NCBI RefSeq assembly: GCF_018613155.1
Contig: NZ_JAGGQU010000041.1
Span: 1-51,632 of the forward strand
Direction: 5' to 3'
Source of the DNA: Bacillus sp. ISL-55
Lineage (GTDB): Bacteria; Bacillota; Bacilli; Bacillales; Cytobacillaceae
DNA length: 51,632 bases
Below the pieces are notes generated by a model, which saw nothing but the letters and a program-made list of their open reading frames with translations, searched no databases and was not told the origin of the DNA. A program made the translations under genes and the position numbers. The number at the start of each line of letters is the position of its first letter. The stretch's first letter is position 1. Positions 33,356 to 41,534 of this stretch are shown in pieces.

Positions 33356-34777
33356 ATGAAACAGAGTTTATGGATTAACGGAGAGAATGTGGAAACAGAT
33401 AAATATCGTCCGCTTTCAAATCCTTTTAATGGACAGAATATTGCCGAAGTAGCAGAAGCAAGCAAGGAAGATGTGATAAGAGCAATCGATTCAGCTGCTG
33501 GAGCTGCAATGAAGATGGCAGGGATGGATGCCCATAAGCGTTCAGATATTCTTCGGAGGGTAGCTGAATTAATTCAGGAAGACAGGGAAGAGTGTGCCCG
33601 TCTGATCGCGGAGGAATCCTCCAAACCTTTAAAGGCTGCCCGCGGTGAAGTAGACCGTACGATCATGACCTATACATTTGCATCAGAAGAGGCCAGGAGG
33701 CTCCATGGTGAAACAATTCCGATGGATGCAGCTCCTGGAGGCGAGGGAAGAGTAGCCTATACTGTAAGGGAGCCGCTGGGAGTAGTTGCTGCAATAACAC
33801 CTTTCAACTTTCCGATGAACCTTGTCGCCCATAAGGTCGGTCCGGCAATCGCTGCCGGAAATACGGTCGTCCTTAAGCCAGCCAGCCAGACGCCGTTATC
33901 CGCCTATAAAATCGCCTCCTATTTCGATCAGGCAGGACTCCCTGCTGGTGCTCTAAATGTAGTAACTGGAAGCGGGAAAAATGTTGGTGATGTGCTGATT
34001 GACGATGAGCGTGTAAAAATGGTCACGTTTACCGGCAGCCCTGAGGTCGGGAAGCAAATTCGCGAACATGCAGGATTAAAACGAGTAACACTTGAACTAG
34101 GATCCAACTCAGCATTGATTGTTGATGAAGGAACCGATCTAAAAAAGGTGATGCCAAGAGTCGTTACTGGAGCCTTTTCAAATCAGGGGCAGGTTTGCAT
34201 TTCTATCCAGAGAATTTTCGTGCACGAAAAGATATCTGATGAATTTGTATCATTGTTTGTTGAAGAAGCTGGTAAACTGAAAGTGGGAGATCCACTGGAT
34301 GAGCAAACAGATTTAGCTGCAATGATCAGCAGAAATGATGTGACAAGAGCAAAGGCCTGGATCCAGGACGCGGTGGAGAATGGAGCAGAGCTGGTATATG
34401 GCGGAGAGAGTGAAAGACAAATTCTGAAGCCAACTGTGCTGCTGAATGTGCAGCCTACTGATAAAATTTCCTGTGAGGAAGTTTTCGCACCTGTTGTCCA
34501 TATCAACACCTTCAAGGAATTCGATGATGCAATTGATCAGGTCAATGACTCAAAGTTCGGGCTGCAGGCAGGAGTCTATACGAATGATCTTCAAAAAGCG
34601 ATGAAAGCGGCAAAAAACCTTCATGTTGGCGGTGTGATGATCAATGACATACCGACCTTCCGAGTAGACCATATGCCATATGGCGGCGTCAAAATGAGCG
34701 GAACCGGCAGAGAAGGGATTAAATACGCTTTAGAAGAAATGACCGAACTGAAGCTTGTTTCAATCAAACTAGATTGA
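33356..34777 (+). CDS. NAD(P)-dependent aldehyde dehydrogenase, semialdehyde type
   Basis: Encodes 473 residues of the ALDH superfamily. The general base lies in LELGSNS, the catalytic cysteine in NQGQVCISIQR and the cofactor loop in TFTGSPEVGKQI. TPFNFPMN replaces the more usual TPWNFP. The sequence resembles the phosphonoacetaldehyde/lactaldehyde/succinate-semialdehyde group; context favours succinate semialdehyde to succinate. TAGGAGGAGAT precedes ATG 33356. A terminator follows. Confidence 0.88.
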   Translation: MKQSLWINGENVETDKYRPLSNPFNGQNIAEVAEASKEDVIRAIDSAAGAAMKMAGMDAHKRSDILRRVAELIQEDREECARLIAEESSKPLKAARGEVDRTIMTYTFASEEARRLHGETIPMDAAPGGEGRVAYTVREPLGVVAAITPFNFPMNLVAHKVGPAIAAGNTVVLKPASQTPLSAYKIASYFDQAGLPAGALNVVTGSGKNVGDVLIDDERVKMVTFTGSPEVGKQIREHAGLKRVTLELGSNSALIVDEGTDLKKVMPRVVTGAFSNQGQVCISIQRIFVHEKISDEFVSLFVEEAGKLKVGDPLDEQTDLAAMISRNDVTRAKAWIQDAVENGAELVYGGESERQILKPTVLLNVQPTDKISCEEVFAPVVHINTFKEFDDAIDQVNDSKFGLQAGVYTNDLQKAMKAAKNLHVGGVMINDIPTFRVDHMPYGGVKMSGTGREGIKYALEEMTELKLVSIKLD

Positions 34778-34783
34778 ACTGTC

Positions 34784-34808
34784 AGCCTGGCCTAAAGCCA
34801 GGCTTTTC
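34784..34808 (+). terminator. Terminator after aldehyde dehydrogenase
   Basis: AGCCTGGC (34784-34791) pairs perfectly with GCCAGGCT (34797-34804); T run is short, so some read-through into ablB is likely. Confidence 0.65.
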
Positions 34809-34840
34809 ATACGATGGGAATTTTTAAGGGGGGCATGAAA

Positions 34841-35707
34841 ATGCATTTAGGGAAAACAGTGCTTATGTCGGAAAAGGAGTATACCATGACCGTTTATCTT
34901 GATAAACAGAATAAGCGGGTCAGAGTAGAAGACTATTTAGGGAGCTTATCAAACGTATTGGATCGAGCTGAAGAGCTTGTAGAGAGAGAAAAGGCCGACA
35001 AACTGATCATCAAGGGAAGAAGAGAACATTTTAAGCTGCTCCTTGAACGAGGTTTTAGTTATGAGGCAAGTATTGACGGATTTTTCCTGGGCTCTGACTG
35101 TGTGTTCTTTTCGAAGTTTTTCAGCGACGAGAGGCGGAATTCCCTACATTGGGTTCAAGAGGATGGAATCATCAAAAGTGTTTACCATTTGGCGGAACCG
35201 GCACAGAAAATCAGTCCTCCAAAGGATTATGTTTTAAAAAAAATGACCGAAACAGATGCAGCTGGACTATCTGATTTATACAAAGCGGTTTTCCAAATTT
35301 ACCCCACACCCTTGAATGATCCAGAGTATATCGTTAAAACAATGGAAGAAGGAAGTATGTATTTCGGATTTGTCCATGATGGTCAAATCGTAAGCGCGGC
35401 TTCGGCAGAAGTGAACTCTTTTTATAAAAATGCTGAAATGACTGATTGCGCGACTTTAAAAGAGCACAGGAAGCATGGACTGATGAAGGTGCTGCTTGCC
35501 CGCCTTGAGGAGGAACTAATTGAAAATGGCATTTATTGCTCATACTCCATCGCCAGGGCTTTATCATTCGGGATGAACGCAGCCTTGCACCAGTTGAGTT
35601 ATGCATATCGTGGCAGGCTGGTGAACAATGTATTTATCTATGATAAAATTGAGAACATGAATGTTTGGGTAAAGGATTTGGCAAAATCGCCAAATTTTGG
35701 GCAGTGA
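34841..35707 (+). CDS. ablB: Beta-lysine N6-acetyltransferase (AblB/YodP)
   Basis: Encodes about 288 residues: an N-terminal domain typical of AblB (about 20-130) and a C-terminal GNAT domain with the acetyl-CoA loop replaced by the EHRKHGLMKVLL helix start (TLKEHRKHGLM). It acetylates the 6-amino group of beta-lysine made by KamA. In archaea and some bacteria the product is a compatible solute; in bacilli the neighbouring genes point to degradation. ATG 34841 is chosen because AAGGGGGG lies seven bases upstream; the ATG at 34835 is too close and 34814 lies before that site. Confidence 0.88.
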   Translation: MHLGKTVLMSEKEYTMTVYLDKQNKRVRVEDYLGSLSNVLDRAEELVEREKADKLIIKGRREHFKLLLERGFSYEASIDGFFLGSDCVFFSKFFSDERRNSLHWVQEDGIIKSVYHLAEPAQKISPPKDYVLKKMTETDAAGLSDLYKAVFQIYPTPLNDPEYIVKTMEEGSMYFGFVHDGQIVSAASAEVNSFYKNAEMTDCATLKEHRKHGLMKVLLARLEEELIENGIYCSYSIARALSFGMNAALHQLSYAYRGRLVNNVFIYDKIENMNVWVKDLAKSPNFGQ

Positions 35708-35759
35708 TAAGACAGTTTTTCGGCACTCTGTCATATACTCAATATGGGAGTGTGATGAG

Positions 35760-37148
35760 ATGAATTCGGTATCCAATGTGACGGAAGAAATCTTGAGCGC
35801 AATATTGAAGTGCATCGACGAGGCGATCCATGTCGTCAATACAGAAGGCATTACCATATTTTATAATGAAGTTGCTGCCAAGCATGATGGACTGGGAATC
35901 AGCGAAGTAGTTGGGAAGCCCCTCCTTAATGTATTCCCTTCACTGAACTATCAGTCCAGCACTCTCTTGAAGGTAATTGAAACGAAGAAGCCGATCTATA
36001 ATGAAACCCAGTCATTCGTCAATTTGCATGGAAGGAAAATCGACACGGTCAACACGACCCTGCCAATCTTTGTGCAGGGGGAATTGATTGGCGCAGTTGA
36101 AATTGCCAAGGATTATTCCCAAATCAAACAGCTTTCTGAACGTCTGGTCGAAGTTCAGAAGAGTCATAAAAATCGTGGCGGGAAAGCCGTTAAACAGCAA
36201 GCCGGCTATTCGTTCAGCGACCTGATTACAAACAATAAGCATTTCATGACGGTTAAAAAGAAGGCAGAGAAACTGGCGAAATCTGATTCTCCGATTCTTG
36301 TATATGGGGAAAGCGGAACCGGTAAGGAGCTTTTCGTCCAATCCATCCATAATGCCTCCAGTCGGGCAGCCGGACCTTTCATTGCGCAAAACTGTGCGGC
36401 TATTCCGGAAAACCTGCTTGAAAGCATCCTGTTTGGAACATCAAAAGGAAGCTATACAGGAGCAGTGGACAGGCCTGGGTTGTTCGAGCTCGCAAACGGT
36501 GGGACACTTTTCCTTGATGAGCTGAATTCGATGCCGTTCGACCTTCAGGCAAAGCTTCTTCGGGTCATTGAGGATGGTTCCGTCAGAAGAATCGGCGGTT
36601 CGAATGTCACTTCTGTAAACGTCAGGGTGATTTCTGCAATGAATGTATACCCTACGGTGGCAATGGAAGCGAACCAGCTCCGGACAGATCTGTTTTACCG
36701 CCTGAATGTATTGACATTTGAACTGATGCCATTAAGACATAGGAAAGAAGACATCCTCTATCTGTCCGATATCTTCATAAGACAATATAACAAGCAGCTG
36801 AGGAAGCATGTTTCTGGCCTGGATGATCAAGTAAAAGCCATTTTTCTTAAACACCAATGGCCAGGAAATGTCAGGGAACTGAAGCATACAATTGAATACA
36901 TGATGAACGTGTGTGAAGGCAGTGTACTGACTGGCCAAGACCTTCCAATGATGATGAAAAACATCCATCCGGATTCTGGTGAAGAAACACGTACTTCCTT
37001 TGTTTTGAGAGAGAATCTAAAGGAGCTTGAAATCCAATTGATCAATGATGCGCTGAATGCCTCTGGAGGCAATGTCCAGAAAGCAGCCGTTCTGCTTGAT
37101 ATCCCAAGACAAACACTTCAATATAAAATAAAAAAGTTAAATATATAA
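35760..37148 (+). CDS. RocR-like SigL (sigma-54)-dependent activator
   Basis: Encodes 462 residues, the length of RocR: a PAS-like sensory domain (about 10-125), a AAA+ domain with Walker A GESGTGKE, Walker B GGTLFLDEL and the sigma-54 contact loop as GSYTGA instead of GAFTGA, and a C-terminal Fis-type helix-turn-helix (NVQKAAVLLDIPRQTLQYKIKK). No receiver domain is present, so a metabolite probably binds the PAS domain. The start follows GGGAG by nine bases. It lies directly upstream of a sigma-54 promoter at 37270-37285 and is the obvious regulator of kamA. Confidence 0.9.
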   Translation: MNSVSNVTEEILSAILKCIDEAIHVVNTEGITIFYNEVAAKHDGLGISEVVGKPLLNVFPSLNYQSSTLLKVIETKKPIYNETQSFVNLHGRKIDTVNTTLPIFVQGELIGAVEIAKDYSQIKQLSERLVEVQKSHKNRGGKAVKQQAGYSFSDLITNNKHFMTVKKKAEKLAKSDSPILVYGESGTGKELFVQSIHNASSRAAGPFIAQNCAAIPENLLESILFGTSKGSYTGAVDRPGLFELANGGTLFLDELNSMPFDLQAKLLRVIEDGSVRRIGGSNVTSVNVRVISAMNVYPTVAMEANQLRTDLFYRLNVLTFELMPLRHRKEDILYLSDIFIRQYNKQLRKHVSGLDDQVKAIFLKHQWPGNVRELKHTIEYMMNVCEGSVLTGQDLPMMMKNIHPDSGEETRTSFVLRENLKELEIQLINDALNASGGNVQKAAVLLDIPRQTLQYKIKKLNI

Positions 37149-37158
37149 ATTATCTAAT

Positions 37159-37176
37159 CTGCCGAATTTTCAGCAG
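37159..37176. promoter_or_regulatory. Dyad 1 upstream of kamA: candidate activator site or regulator terminator
   Basis: CTGCCGAATTTTCAGCAG is an 18-bp near-perfect palindrome centred about 130 bases before the expected kamA start point, a normal distance for a sigma-54 enhancer. Because T-rich sequence follows, it could instead be the terminator of the regulator gene. Confidence 0.5.
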
Positions 37177-37234
37177 GTTATTTTCTTTTAACAGGATTCT
37201 GCATCAACCATCCTTCTTAACCCCTTGCAGGAAG

Positions 37235-37253
37235 CTGAATTGATTAAATTCAG
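37235..37253. promoter_or_regulatory. Dyad 2 upstream of kamA: candidate activator site
   Basis: CTGAATT and AATTCAG flank five bases, centred about 50 bases before the expected start point. It shares the outer CTG/CAG with dyad 1. Confidence 0.4.
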
Positions 37254-37269
37254 AATAATCCGTCACTTT

Positions 37270-37285
37270 TGGCATGGAACTTGCA
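37270..37285 (+). promoter_or_regulatory. SigL (sigma-54) promoter of kamA
   Basis: TGGCAT-GGAAC-TTGCA matches the -24/-12 consensus TGGCAC-N5-TTGCA with one mismatch, and the invariant GG (37271-37272) and GC (37283-37284) are ten bases apart as required. The start point would be near 37296, about 27 bases before kamA. Confidence 0.9.
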
Positions 37286-37322
37286 TTATAAATAGCTATA
37301 AAAATAGCTAGGGGGAAACGGG

Positions 37323-38762
37323 ATGAAACAGACATTATATAAGCCTTCGAGACATTGGAAGGATATTGAGCTTTGGAAGGACGTTACGGAGGAACAATGG
37401 AATGACTGGCTATGGCAGCTTACAAATACAATCAGGACACTGGATGATTTGAAGAAGGTCATTAATCTTACACCTGAAGAAGAAGATGGGGTCGGGATCT
37501 CGACGAAAACAATCCCGCTGAATATAACACCATACTACGCTTCATTAATGAATCCGGACGACCCGCGATGCCCAATCAGGATGCAATCAGTGCCAATCTC
37601 CAAGGAAATTCACAAAACAAAATATGATCTTGAAGATCCACTTCATGAAGATGAAGATTCACCTGTACCTGGTTTGACGCATAGATATCCTGACAGGGTG
37701 CTTTTCCTCGTGACCAACCAATGCTCGATGTATTGCCGCTATTGCACAAGGAGGAGATTCTCCGGACAAATCGGTATGGGAGTTGCAAAGAAACAGCTTG
37801 ATGCCGCAATTAACTACATCAGTAATACTCCTGAAGTCCGCGATGTATTGATATCGGGCGGAGATGGTCTTCTGATCAATGATAATATTCTCGAATATAT
37901 TCTAAAAAACCTGAGAGAAATCGACCATGTTGAAATCATCAGGATTGGAACCCGGGCACCAGTTGTTTTCCCGCAGCGAATTACAGAGAATCTTTGTGCA
38001 ATCCTAAAAAAATATCATCCAATCTGGCTGAATACACACTTCAATACATCAATCGAAATCACGGAAGACTCAAAGCGTGCCTGTGAAATGCTTGCCAACG
38101 CAGGGGTTCCTGTTGGAAACCAATCCGTCATACTTGCTGGGATCAATGACAGTGTGCCGATCATGAAGAAGCTCATGCACGACCTCGTGAAAATCCGTGT
38201 GCGTCCATATTATATTTACCAATGTGACTTGTCTGAAGGTATCGGCCATTTCCGTGCTCCGGTTACAAAGGGGCTCGAAATTATTGAAGGCTTAAGGGGG
38301 CATACGTCAGGCTACGCTGTTCCTACCTTCGTGGTTGATGCGCCTGGCGGAGGCGGGAAAATCTCTTTGCAGCCAAATTACCTGATATCCCAGAGTCCGG
38401 AAAAAGTCGTCCTCCGCAACTTTGAGGGTGTAATCACCTCTTACCCAGAGCCTGAAAATTATGTTCCAGGCAGGGCGGAAGGTTACTTCAAACAAGTGTA
38501 CCCAGACTATGAAAAGAAAAAATCGAACGCTGGAATCGCAGCTATTATGAACGACAGTGAATTCAACCTGATCCCTGAAGGACTTGGCCGAATCGACCGC
38601 AGGGAAAAATATGAGGAAGATCCTGCACATGCATCCCTGAAGGATAAGCGTGAAAAACGAGATGAGCTGAAGGAAAAGAAATTTATGGCTCAACAGAAAA
38701 AAACGACTACTGAAGCAGCTGATGGCCAGGGAGCGATCCCTTCGACTAAGGGGGTTGACTGA
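37323..38762 (+). CDS. kamA: Lysine 2,3-aminomutase (KamA/AblA)
   Basis: Encodes 479 residues of the radical SAM, PLP-dependent enzyme that converts L-lysine to L-beta-lysine. The iron-sulfur cysteines are C134, C138 and C141 (CSMYCRYC), and the PLP lysine lies in DAPGGGGKISL. The C-terminal 60 residues are highly charged and variable as in other bacillary KamA. GGGGGAAACGGG lies before the start. Expression should depend on SigL and the upstream activator. Its stop overlaps the yokU start by one base. Confidence 0.95.
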   Translation: MKQTLYKPSRHWKDIELWKDVTEEQWNDWLWQLTNTIRTLDDLKKVINLTPEEEDGVGISTKTIPLNITPYYASLMNPDDPRCPIRMQSVPISKEIHKTKYDLEDPLHEDEDSPVPGLTHRYPDRVLFLVTNQCSMYCRYCTRRRFSGQIGMGVAKKQLDAAINYISNTPEVRDVLISGGDGLLINDNILEYILKNLREIDHVEIIRIGTRAPVVFPQRITENLCAILKKYHPIWLNTHFNTSIEITEDSKRACEMLANAGVPVGNQSVILAGINDSVPIMKKLMHDLVKIRVRPYYIYQCDLSEGIGHFRAPVTKGLEIIEGLRGHTSGYAVPTFVVDAPGGGGKISLQPNYLISQSPEKVVLRNFEGVITSYPEPENYVPGRAEGYFKQVYPDYEKKKSNAGIAAIMNDSEFNLIPEGLGRIDRREKYEEDPAHASLKDKREKRDELKEKKFMAQQKKTTTEAADGQGAIPSTKGVD

Positions 38763-39043
38763 TGGGGAATTGCGAGTGGTGCAGCAGCGAAAAAACCAAA
38801 GCTGTAACAGACAAAGTTTACTGGGAACTGCCGGACGGCACAAAAGCAATCCAAATCAATGAAACTCCTGCCATTCATTGCCTGGACTGCCAAATGACAT
38901 ACCAGTCCGAGTTGATTACAAAGGAAATCGAAGATCAATTATTTTTAATAGATACGAAAAAACTCGGCAAGGAAGTTACCTTTGAGGAACTGATGGCACA
39001 GCCAAGATTGTTGAAGCGAAATTACTTTGATTTTTCATCTTAA
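38762..39043 (+). CDS. yokU: YokU family zinc-finger protein
   Basis: Encodes 93 residues with two CxxC motifs (CEWC near the N-terminus and CLDC at about 39-42) that would form a YgiT/MqsA-type zinc knuckle, but without the helix-turn-helix of full antitoxins. It is coupled to kamA (one-base overlap), as in Bacillus subtilis, so a role linked to KamA is likely, though none is known. No partner toxin gene is adjacent, which argues against an active toxin-antitoxin pair. Confidence 0.8.
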   Translation: MGNCEWCSSEKTKAVTDKVYWELPDGTKAIQINETPAIHCLDCQMTYQSELITKEIEDQLFLIDTKKLGKEVTFEELMAQPRLLKRNYFDFSS

Positions 39044-39173
39044 AATTTAGTGTGATATAAATAACCTAAATTAGAATGCTGTTCACAAAAGTTTCACACT
39101 TCCTTTTTATCCAGTTACTCCCTCCTCTTTATAATAGAGTGGGGAGTATTTATTTTGGAAATGGGGAGAGAAA

Positions 39174-39365
39174 ATGTCTATTGCTTTATCAATCATGCTG
39201 GTAGCGGCAATGGTTGTCCTATTCTTTTGCGGATATTATGTAAGGCTGATCATTGAGAAATTCGGAATGAACTGGCTCCATGCCGTACCAATCACCGTAG
39301 CAATCTTAATGTTCAATATCATATGGGCGCTGCTGGAGATGGCTAAATCAGCCAGATGGCAATAA
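39174..39365 (+). CDS. Small two-helix membrane protein, unknown
   Basis: Encodes 63 residues: helix 1 at about 4-24 and helix 2 at about 35-55, with short polar ends. GGGGAGAG before ATG 39174 supports expression. I do not recognise the family. Its 3' end touches repeat B copy 3. Confidence 0.6.
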   Translation: MSIALSIMLVAAMVVLFFCGYYVRLIIEKFGMNWLHAVPITVAILMFNIIWALLEMAKSARWQ

Positions 39366-39526
39366 GAAAAGCGCAAGCGCCTTGCACAGTCCTGGAGCGT
39401 CTCGAGGTGTTCAAAGCTAACGTTTCCCGCAAGATACTCGAGGAAGCATTTTATTGGATGAAAACTGACTCGGCACTGGAGCGAAACACTAATCCAAGAT
39501 GGAATAAGTTTATGCTGCCTTATTAA
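39362..39526 (-). repeat. Dispersed repeat family B, copy 3 (reverse, diverged)
   Basis: Read on the minus strand it ends GGCGCTTGCGCTTTTC and begins with a block like GATTAGTGTTTCGCTCCAG, corresponding to both ends of copy 1. The middle differs. The first bases overlap the end of the preceding small gene. Confidence 0.6.
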
Positions 39527-39536
39527 GTTGGAAAAT

Positions 39537-39570
39537 GCACCTTCCCTAAATTGGAAGGTGCTCTTTTTTT
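39537..39570 (+). terminator. Terminator after the small membrane protein region
   Basis: GCACCTTCC pairs perfectly with GGAAGGTGC, followed by CTC and seven T. Confidence 0.8.
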
Positions 39571-39649
39571 GGCATTAAAGTAGACGTGGACTAAACTAAT
39601 CCGTTATAGTATGGACAAACTAATTTTAACAATAGGCAGGCGTTCATAT

Positions 39650-39871
39650 ATGTATAAAAGCTTTTACCACTTTCTCATGAAATACCGGACCACCAAACCG
39701 ATGGATGCAATCAGCAGGTTTGCCAATTTCGCATATGATGACCTATCGTTCCCTAAAAATTCGGAGGATTACGATGAAATAAGTTCTTACCTGGAATTGA
39801 ACGGACATTATCCAGAAAGTATGGCTGTCTTTGACGAAGCCTGGGAGGAATATTTAATAGCAGAAAGTTAA
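39650..39871 (+). CDS. yozE: YozE family protein (UPF0346)
   Basis: Encodes 73 residues with the YozE SAM-like helical fold. The SFYHFLMKYRTTKP start, SFPKNSEDYDEISSYLELNG core and FDEAWEEY end are characteristic. Function unknown. The start at 39650 matches the family N-terminus; the ribosome binding site is weak. A terminator follows at once. Confidence 0.92.
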   Translation: MYKSFYHFLMKYRTTKPMDAISRFANFAYDDLSFPKNSEDYDEISSYLELNGHYPESMAVFDEAWEEYLIAES

Positions 39872-39873
39872 TT

Positions 39874-39906
39874 AGCTCTTGCGGCTTACCCGCGGGAGTC
39901 TTTTTT
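39874..39906 (+). terminator. Terminator of yozE
   Basis: GCTCTTGCGG pairs with CCGCGGGAGT (three G-U pairs), followed by six T. Confidence 0.75.
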
Positions 39907-40057
39907 ATGCATTTTTTACAGGACGGTATTATTTGTACTCACTCGCTACAAGAGATAAAAGCTTCTTTCATTCTCCATCTAGGCGTAGCGATTTTCAGAA
40001 AAGTGCATATACTGTTGTAATCACAATTCACGACTCATCGTTGAGAGGATGGAGGAA

Positions 40058-40756
40058 ATGGAAAAAAGGAAAAAACCTAAGTTTAACATCGGTGATACAG
40101 TCGTGATCACTATTTATGGGACTGTGGGGAAAGTAACAAATATAAAATGGCTTGACGGCCTTCATGTATACGAGATAAATAAGAGCGAGGGCTTGTATTT
40201 GGAAACAAGTTTGCAGATGCTCTCTGAATACGATGGGAAGCTGCTTGAAAAGGAGCAAATCGACATCGAATACAAATATTTTTTCGGAGACTTAGTGCAG
40301 GTAAAGGGATATGGTTCAGATTTATTTAAGGTTGTTGGTTTTCGTACAGAAATCTGGAGATATAAGGAAGATGCCTGGGAGGATGTTATTTATGAACTGT
40401 CCAGGATTAAAGATGGAGAATGGCTTGAAGCGGGGGAAGAAGAACTGACACTTGTTGCCGACTCGGACAGTGCAGATACATTTATCCAGAAACTGGGTCT
40501 TTTGTTTTCGGCGAATAAAGAAGTAAAGCCATCCGTCAACCTTGAGAAAAAGTCTCATCAGCCAAGAGCCGGTGAAAAAGAAGAGTTGCGGAAAATTCAT
40601 CAGAAGAGAATGACGATTGATAATCTTCTCGATTTATATAATGATTACCGAATTTTATATAAATGGTTCCAAGATGAAGAGTACGCGCATGTCATGAGAG
40701 TCATTCTTCGCAAACTTTCAATGCTTGTTAATAATGATGGAAAAAGCCACGTTTAA
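40058..40756 (+). CDS. yodN: YodN-like conserved protein
   Basis: Encodes about 232 residues, soluble. The N-terminal half (about 7-110) is made of two similar strands of the type FNIGDTVVITIYGTVGKV / YFFGDLVQVKGYGSDLFKVVGF, suggestive of paired KOW- or SH3-like barrels; a charged linker and a helical C-terminal segment follow. Position between yozE and yozD fits Bacillus YodN. ATG 40058 has GAGAGG nine bases upstream; ATG 40049 lies too near that site. Function unknown. Confidence 0.7.
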   Translation: MEKRKKPKFNIGDTVVITIYGTVGKVTNIKWLDGLHVYEINKSEGLYLETSLQMLSEYDGKLLEKEQIDIEYKYFFGDLVQVKGYGSDLFKVVGFRTEIWRYKEDAWEDVIYELSRIKDGEWLEAGEEELTLVADSDSADTFIQKLGLLFSANKEVKPSVNLEKKSHQPRAGEKEELRKIHQKRMTIDNLLDLYNDYRILYKWFQDEEYAHVMRVILRKLSMLVNNDGKSHV

Positions 40757-40923
40757 AATAACCCTGCAAATTCAAGCAGCACATAAACAAGAAAAGGAAT
40801 TCCAGCGAATTGGATAACTTTAAATAGGAAGTTCACTATGGAGCCAAACAATTCAACGACCATACTATCTTCTTTGTTCACATCCTCAACAAACATTTCG
40901 GCAAGAATACCAAGTCTCTGCAT
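40753..40923 (-). CDS. Small hydrophobic protein, unknown
   Basis: Encodes 56 residues beginning MQRLGILAEMFVEDVNKEDS and ending in a hydrophobic stretch (about 28-56) that could be one membrane helix or an amphipathic segment. TTAGGAGTGATC before the ATG at 40923 is one of the best ribosome binding sites in the window. It converges on yodN with a four-base overlap at the stops. I do not recognise it. Confidence 0.65.
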   Translation of the reverse strand: MQRLGILAEMFVEDVNKEDSMVVELFGSIVNFLFKVIQFAGIPFLVYVLLEFAGLF

Positions 40924-41058
40924 ACCAGATCACTCCTAATTTGATTTATTCCATTCTATGCTTGTCCAAAAACAATAGAACAATTTTCAGAAAATTGGTT
41001 TAGCTTGGCATTAAACATCGGTGCTTCACATACATTTGGAATAAAGGGGGGCGAATCT

Positions 41059-41232
41059 GTGAAAGAGATTGAGGTTGTTATCGATACAGAAGAAATTGCT
41101 GAATTTTTCTTTCATGAACTTGTAAAAAGGGGATACGTTCCCACAGAGGAAGAACTTGAAGAGATGGCGGATATCACATTTGAATATCTGATCGAAAAAT
41201 GTATTATCGATGAGGAAGAGGATATAGACTAG
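41059..41232 (+). CDS. yozD: YozD family protein
   Basis: Encodes 57 very acidic residues (KEIEVVIDTEEIAEFFFHEL start, EEEDID end), the length of Bacillus YozD. GTG 41059 has AAAGGGGGGC eight bases upstream. Soluble, function unknown; it keeps the map position next to yodN. Confidence 0.8.
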   Translation: MKEIEVVIDTEEIAEFFFHELVKRGYVPTEEELEEMADITFEYLIEKCIIDEEEDID

Positions 41233-41251
41233 GTAAGTTACACTTTGCAGT

Positions 41252-41280
41252 GGCAGGTTCTGATGAATCTGCCTTTTTAT
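41252..41280 (+). terminator. Terminator of yozD
   Basis: GGCAGGTTC pairs with GAATCTGCC (one G-U) around TGAT, followed by TTTTTATATTTTT. Confidence 0.75.
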
Positions 41281-41292
41281 ATTTTTCTTTTT

Positions 41293-41534
41293 GGCTCTGT
41301 TAAAGCTAAATGTTGTTTTTACATCCTGTTGATTGTAGTGGAAGGCGCGAAGACTCCTGCGCGATGAGCAAGTCAACGGGAGACCCCGCAGGCGCTTGAA
41401 GCGCCGAGGAGGCTTCCGGACTGCAAGGAAGAATTTGATCTTTGAAAAATCCGGCATTAGGGATTTTTCATAATTCTTCCCCGCGGAAAGCGAAGCGCCT
41501 GGAACGAAAATCAACAGCCAAGTTTGACAGAGCC
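41293..41534 (+). repeat. Dispersed repeat family C (MITE-like), copy 2
   Basis: A 242-bp element with terminal inverted repeats GGCTCTGTTAAAGC / GTTTGACAGAGCC, sharing with copy 1 GTTGATTGTAGTGGAAGGCG, GAAGACTCCTGCG and CGCGGAAAGCGAAGCGCCTG. TTCTTTTT lies on both sides (41285-41292 and 41535-41542), a perfect 8-bp direct repeat compatible with target duplication. Inserted between the yozD terminator and spo0M. Confidence 0.88.

Noticed and set aside
38762-39043. Active toxin-antitoxin pair at yokU
   Set aside because: Only the zinc-finger part of a YgiT-like antitoxin is present and no toxin gene lies next to it; it is coupled to kamA instead.
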